In this document: positions 59,701-64,000 of the stretch, in pieces
Numbering within the stretch: position 1 is the first letter of the stretch
Layout: each line of letters opens with the position of its first letter
Assembly: GCA_022578605.1 (NCBI GenBank)
Contig: MU394072.1
Coordinates: forward strand, 1 to 64,000
Reading direction: 5' to 3'
Origin: Camillea tinctor
Lineage: Eukaryota; Ascomycota; Sordariomycetes; Xylariales; Xylariaceae
DNA: 64,000 bases
The notes under the pieces: model-generated
What the model was told of the DNA's origin: nothing
Database searches by the model: none
The model's input: the letters and a program-made list of their open reading frames with translations, nothing else
Translations under genes and position numbers: made by a program

Positions 59701-62700
59701 CAAGAAGCGCTGATGTCTACCTATATTACATAACTCGAGCTCATCACGCGGTTACATATCAACCTCTCTCTACCTTAATCTTTTCCCAAAAGCCGTCATA
59801 GCACCGTGTCACATGTACAAGTTGTGATATCAAATTCTACTACGATGTTGACTAATACAATCTACAATTTGGGACTTGCCCTCTTTGTGCCCATCACCCT
59901 GAATCCTTCATGGCGTACAAGAATACGCCGGCCTCAGCTAGTTACATCGGATCTGCTACTCTTCGAATCCAACTACGTCCCCATCTATCAAATACAACGC
60001 CAACCGACGAGTAGATAATAGTCAGCTGATTTATCCTGGGAGGACTCCCTAATCGCGGCGTATACCTATCTCTCTGGTTTACCTGGAACCGACCTACTAG
60101 GTCAGATATACAACCTTAGCACCCCCGAGCAGTCTCCGTGTTAACTAAGCTTTGCCTACCTAGGTTACATAAGTATAATATACTCATATCCATTGGACTC
60201 GTACATTCAATATGAAGGCACACACGAGGCTGAAGACGCCGAAACGAGCCTCACAAATTACCGCCATCAACAATACCACCACCCAAGGCTGCGGGCCGTA
60301 AAGCGACCTACCTAGGTCACCAGCAATATTATGATGCCACCAAAGGGAAAGTTCCTAAGAAGTGACATGGACAAAAAAGAAACACACACAAGAAACTCTG
60401 GCCCCCACCCTCCATTGTCCTTTCCCTCATCAACGTCACATCCACGATCCTTATTCCTTTCCTTTTTTTTTCTCAACTCGCGTCGTGTCGTCGTATCGGA
60501 TCCCACAAGGCGACCAATGAGCAGGGGTATATAGACCCCGAAGCCACTGTGACCCTGGTACATAGGATAGAGATCCTTTAAGTTAAGTAAGGGTGTATCC
60601 CGGTGGATGGGGTGTGGTGTTACACATATATTGACGTCGGTGCCGTGAGAGCCTTCTTTGCTCTGTATAGGTTTGTAGGTAGAGAGGTTGGGGATAGGGT
60701 GGGGTGAGATGGGAGGTAGTAAGGTAAGTGCCATTCATGCATGCAGTATGTATGTCTCTGTATGCATGTCGGTGTCCCCCATGTAATACGTCAAAACCTA
60801 CGTACGGGAGGTCCTTAAACCTATATCCCGACAGAGTATCAACAAACAGCCGAGCCTTATAGTATATATCCCTTATGGCCTACATTTTGTGTGCCCGAAT
60901 CCAACCTCGTTCAAAAAGCACGTTGGCCGAGGTTTGAGCGACAACAGTAGCGAAAACAAAACAAAAAAAAATAGGAAAATAGGAGGAGATATAGGATCAG
61001 GCTAGACCGCTAGCTAGGACTGTTAAACAAACGTACACGGGATACTTGATATCGAAGCGTAACCCACGATAAAGCATAGAGCGAGAAACATGTTTTGTTT
61101 ATACACACAACATATACGAGAGTCGTAGGTCGCACAAAGCGAGGCTACCCAGGATTCAGCTATCCTATACCACACGACACGAAACCAATATATACCCCCG
61201 TATTATGCGCTCGGCATTCCCACCTCGGCCTCGCCCTGTCTCCTGTCCTGACGTAGCCTTACTTTTAGCCCCCAACACATACCACACAAATTCACATTCG
61301 CTACCTACCTAGGCAAGGGAAAGAGGGGAAGGGGAAGGGAAAAGCTGTATCCCTTCCTATATACGTAACTTACATGGTATCTATTGCACACGATTACACA
61401 TAATAATCTGCGGTAATAAAAAAATCATGTTATTAGGCTGCCAGCTAGAATGACTCATTTATTACCTACATGGCTGATGTCCCCTGGCCCCCCTTCTCTT
61501 GTTTAGACATACTCCCTCCCCTGAATCCTATCAGCAATCCTTTTCTTTGCTTTATACTAAGTTGAACATCGCTATCTAGGTTATACCACCACTGCCTGGG
61601 GAGGGTGACTCACTCAACAACGGATCTCACCGTTCTATCAAAAACCTAATGGGTATATGGTTTTTTCTATTGGTTTATCTATACATTCACAACAAGTTTT
61701 AGCAATTCTCTTGCTTGCAATCTTACATTAATTTAACAATACTTCTGATATTTCACTGTATTAATAGGTAGGTATATATAAATGTGTTTCTGATTTCATT
61801 CTTCCTTTGTATATATATTCTTGCCTTTGCTTCCCACCTTATATCCTTTCAACGATAAACCCAACTCTGTCTTGGCATTATAAATATAATCGAAACATAA
61901 AATCCACATTTGTGTATATATAGACCTAGATATATAACGAGAGTAATAAGAATAACAAGCTTCATAAGCCCCAAGCAATAAATCGACTTCAAAGGCGATC
62001 CCCTATTCCCTTCAACCTCATTTAGTCAAAGCAGATCAAAAATTCAATCGAGATATTTCTTCATTTGTATACTAAACGTAAAAGCGTAATCCTTCACCAA
62101 AAAAAATCAAAAACAAAACATTAACCTAATCTCTCTCCTTCGTATATATAAATGCTTTTTCTTCTTGGTTCGTACAAAAAACGATCGACATGAATAAGAC
62201 AGGGGTAATAAAAGTCCAACGCCATTACACGTATAACTCATATAAAAAATATAACTTTTTTGCCCTTACAAATAGAGAAAAAAGAAACGCACGACACGAA
62301 AAGAAAAATTCTATCACCATTAATAAGGATAAAAACAATGAAAAAAAGGTACATATAAACGTGAAAGAAAAAAACCTTTTTTGAAAAATTGGCATATTGA
62401 GAAGAGAAGAAAATATGAAAAAACAAGGTATGCATATGCGTCGTCCGCGTCAGCGCTCAGTGTGTATGTTTATGCGTAGTGTAGTGTGTGTACTGTACTT
62501 TGTCTATAATTTGTAACAGCACCCCCATTTCAGACCGGAGAAAAGAAAATAAATCTTGATTTGTTTTTTATACCCAAAACCCCCATGAGAGTGAAAAAAA
62601 AGTGACCCCTTTCCTTGCTAAATAGCTCCCTGCGCAAGGTCTTGCATTAACGTAGCCTAGGCGAAGAGACTTCATTGTCCTTTCCCCAAATACCTAGAGA

Positions 62701-63068
62701 CTCTATCAAGTCCTTTTTTTCTTCAATAAGCTTTCCCTTCCGACCATTGTCGCCTAGAATGGAGACGTTTCCTGCAACACAAATCCTGAAGCGGTCCAGC
62801 CCATCCTACGGGAGAATGTGACTGTAATCGTTAGTATTGGGGCAACTGCAACCCCGAGGGCTGTATTGGTCCAGACAACGTTGTGCAGAAGGATGGGTTG
62901 GTGCAATGGCGTAGTTTGTGCACTTCGGCCCTAAAGATGACTCTTGGAATGATCTCAGAGGGATTTGAGTTGTACTGGATTGGCTTGCCCTAGTCAGGGG
63001 GGTCGTTCCTAAACCTGTTGACGACCGATTGCGTTGGTTTAAACAAAAACGAAATCATCATTCGCAGC
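53779..63068. other. Very long gene-poor interval
   Basis: About 9.3 kb between two minus-strand genes. The first few hundred bases are the sirtuin promoter. The end (about 62000-63068) is AT-rich and probably the 3' region of the Ca2+-ATPase gene. It contains ACCTACCTAGGT-like palindromes (60155-60166, 60305-60318, 61311-61322), GT/TG microsatellites near 54080-54115, T-runs, and one small ATG frame (57182-57514). No conserved coding region is seen. Confidence 0.5.
57182..57514 (+). CDS. Doubtful small basic protein, 110 aa
   Basis: An ATG-initiated frame with natural composition: SIAQHILALAPRVKRKLI near the N-terminus, a proline/tyrosine-rich middle and a strongly basic C-terminus (SRNSRRAKPARLGKKN). 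No homology is recognised, and there is no intron or strong start context. It is the only frame in the 9-kb interval that looks at all protein-like. It may be a chance frame or a relic. Confidence 0.25.
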   Translation: MSPNKKAASTVTRPPQSIAQHILALAPRVKRKLITHHLCVPFEHSSVVSHRLDLPESYYALYPNAGLTQPNFPSSRLSSRNSRRAKPARLGKKNTISRIRRAATTMPFRK

Positions 63069-64000
63069 CTAAGAAACGGATTTTGGCTTTTGTGATGGTG
63101 GCTGAGGTACACTGAGCTGGGGCACATCCGTAGTACCCGATTCTTCGATATTTTGAGGCTCCTCAGTTAAAACGGGTGGAGGCTCGAGGTCGCTATCTTC
63201 ACGAGTTGATAGGGGAGAGGGAGCCGGACGGGGGGCCGGCGGAAAGTCGCGGTCCCCGCCTGTTTTCTCGATTGGGGACCAACCTGCAGCCACACTGCCA
63301 GCAATAATACCCGCCATCACTGTAGGCGCTCCTAGAGCCGAATTAGACCTGGACCTCATAGATCTAGATCGCTTCCGGGAATCAGGCGTCGGTGCGGGTG
63401 AGTGAGATCCAAAGCTATCTTCACGGGTTGGGGTTTGTGGTATTCTTATCGAGTTTGACCGAGAGTGAGATGGGCTCTTGGCCTTGGACATGAAGGTCTC
63501 ACGGGGATGGCGCACAGCAAATTTCAAGTTGTTCAAACGACCACCTTTGAGTTTCTTAAGGAACGCGAGCTCATCTCGGACATCAGCAAGAACTTCTGGA
63601 TAGTCGTTGAATCGTTCTTCGTCTGTAATAGTAAATCCAGGTAGTCGTGATCTGCGCTTGAAGTATTCGGGTATGCACTTCCTGATCATCTCGTCCGGAA
63701 TGAGGCGGATGGCCATCCCAATAGGTATCGAGATAACACCAAGAATGATTGCTGCCGCCCACTGACCCGGGGTTTGCGATGGGCTCCGAAGCGAGATGCT
63801 GAACGGGGTACCTCCAACAAATATAATCAGGACTTGAGCACCGCACATAGCAATATTGATTCCAATGAAGAACCAATTCTGCAACAAGCCTTCGAAAATG
63901 TTGAACTGGTTGTCCAAACGACGGTTGCTAGATTATCATTAGCATTTTCTTTCACAGGTCAAATAAACAATTCTACTTACTTCCACTGGTTGAAAATCTG
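63069..64000 (-). CDS. PMCA-type Ca2+-transporting P-type ATPase, C-terminal part
   Basis: Partial gene that continues past the right edge. Exon 63069-63927 joins 63981-64000 across a 53-nt GTAAGT-TAG intron, reading QIFNQWNNRRLDNQFNIFEG, the conserved stretch between the ninth and tenth membrane helices of plasma-membrane/vacuolar Ca2+-ATPases (Pmc1, Neurospora NCA-2/3). Two helices follow: NWFFIGINIAMCGAQVLI and QWAAAIILGVISIPIGMAI. Then comes a cytosolic tail of about 180 residues with Ser/Arg-Pro repeats (KSPSHSRSNSIRIP, RSRSMRSRSN), likely phosphorylated and regulatory. The pump moves Ca2+ out of the cytosol using ATP. The catalytic domains lie outside the window. Confidence 0.9.

Noticed and set aside
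60312..60734. A 140-codon minus-strand frame with an ATG
   Set aside because: Proline-rich, uneven composition, no homology and no intron or start support; it overlaps a palindromic intergenic motif.
1..64000. CRISPR arrays, insertion sequences or bacterial operons
   Set aside because: Introns, tRNA type and gene content are eukaryotic, and no regularly spaced direct repeats were seen.

Overview
The window is nuclear DNA of a filamentous ascomycete (Pezizomycotina; Sordariomycetes is my inference, not shown). The evidence is short GT-AG introns of about 50-220 nt with CTAAC/CTGAC-like branch sites, CAnnATGG start contexts, GC-rich exons in pyrimidine-rich intergenic DNA, AT-only blocks of the kind left by repeat-induced point mutation (RIP), and proteins typical of filamentous fungi. 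All exon structures were assembled by eye from splice sites, reading frame and family recall. Every complete model sums to a multiple of three.

Left part (1-10.3 kb), accessory in character. An AT-only block at 1-1045 cuts off a minus-strand NACHT/NLR N-terminal domain gene inside the domain. It is followed by short coding-like fragments, an intact tRNA-Ser(GCT) and a five-exon gene for a 1260-residue fungal orphan-family protein. This is the most unusual part of the window.

Middle-left (10.3-21 kb). Small metabolic or sensory genes lie in roomy intergenic DNA: an EthD-domain protein, a three-exon protoglobin, an unrecognised 188-residue protein, an extended SDR oxidoreductase and a 3-dehydroshikimate dehydratase-like TIM-barrel protein. 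The last has a dyad upstream that looks like a zinc-cluster regulator site.

Middle and right (22-64 kb), mainly housekeeping genes. They are an F-BAR/SH3 septation protein (Cdc15/Hof1 class) with one GC-AG intron and glutamine-rich repeats, seipin with a start-codon-only coding exon, an acidic nuclear-looking 571-residue protein, complex I subunit ESSS (NDUFB11), mitochondrial branched-chain aminotransferase, an SCYL2/Ppk32-type pseudokinase, a Sir2-class deacetylase with an AT-hook, and the C-terminal end of a PMCA-type Ca2+-ATPase that runs off the right edge. A 3.45-kb RIP-like AT block, possibly bounded by degraded terminal inverted repeats, lies between the divergent aminotransferase and SCYL2 genes. 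Very long gene-free stretches (46.9-52.2 kb and 53.8-63.1 kb) surround the sirtuin. Copies of a palindromic ACCTACCTAGGT-like motif recur in intergenic DNA.

There is no obvious operon-like pathway cluster. The one coherent theme is an allorecognition-type accessory locus at the left edge that appears to be decaying next to RIP-mutated DNA.
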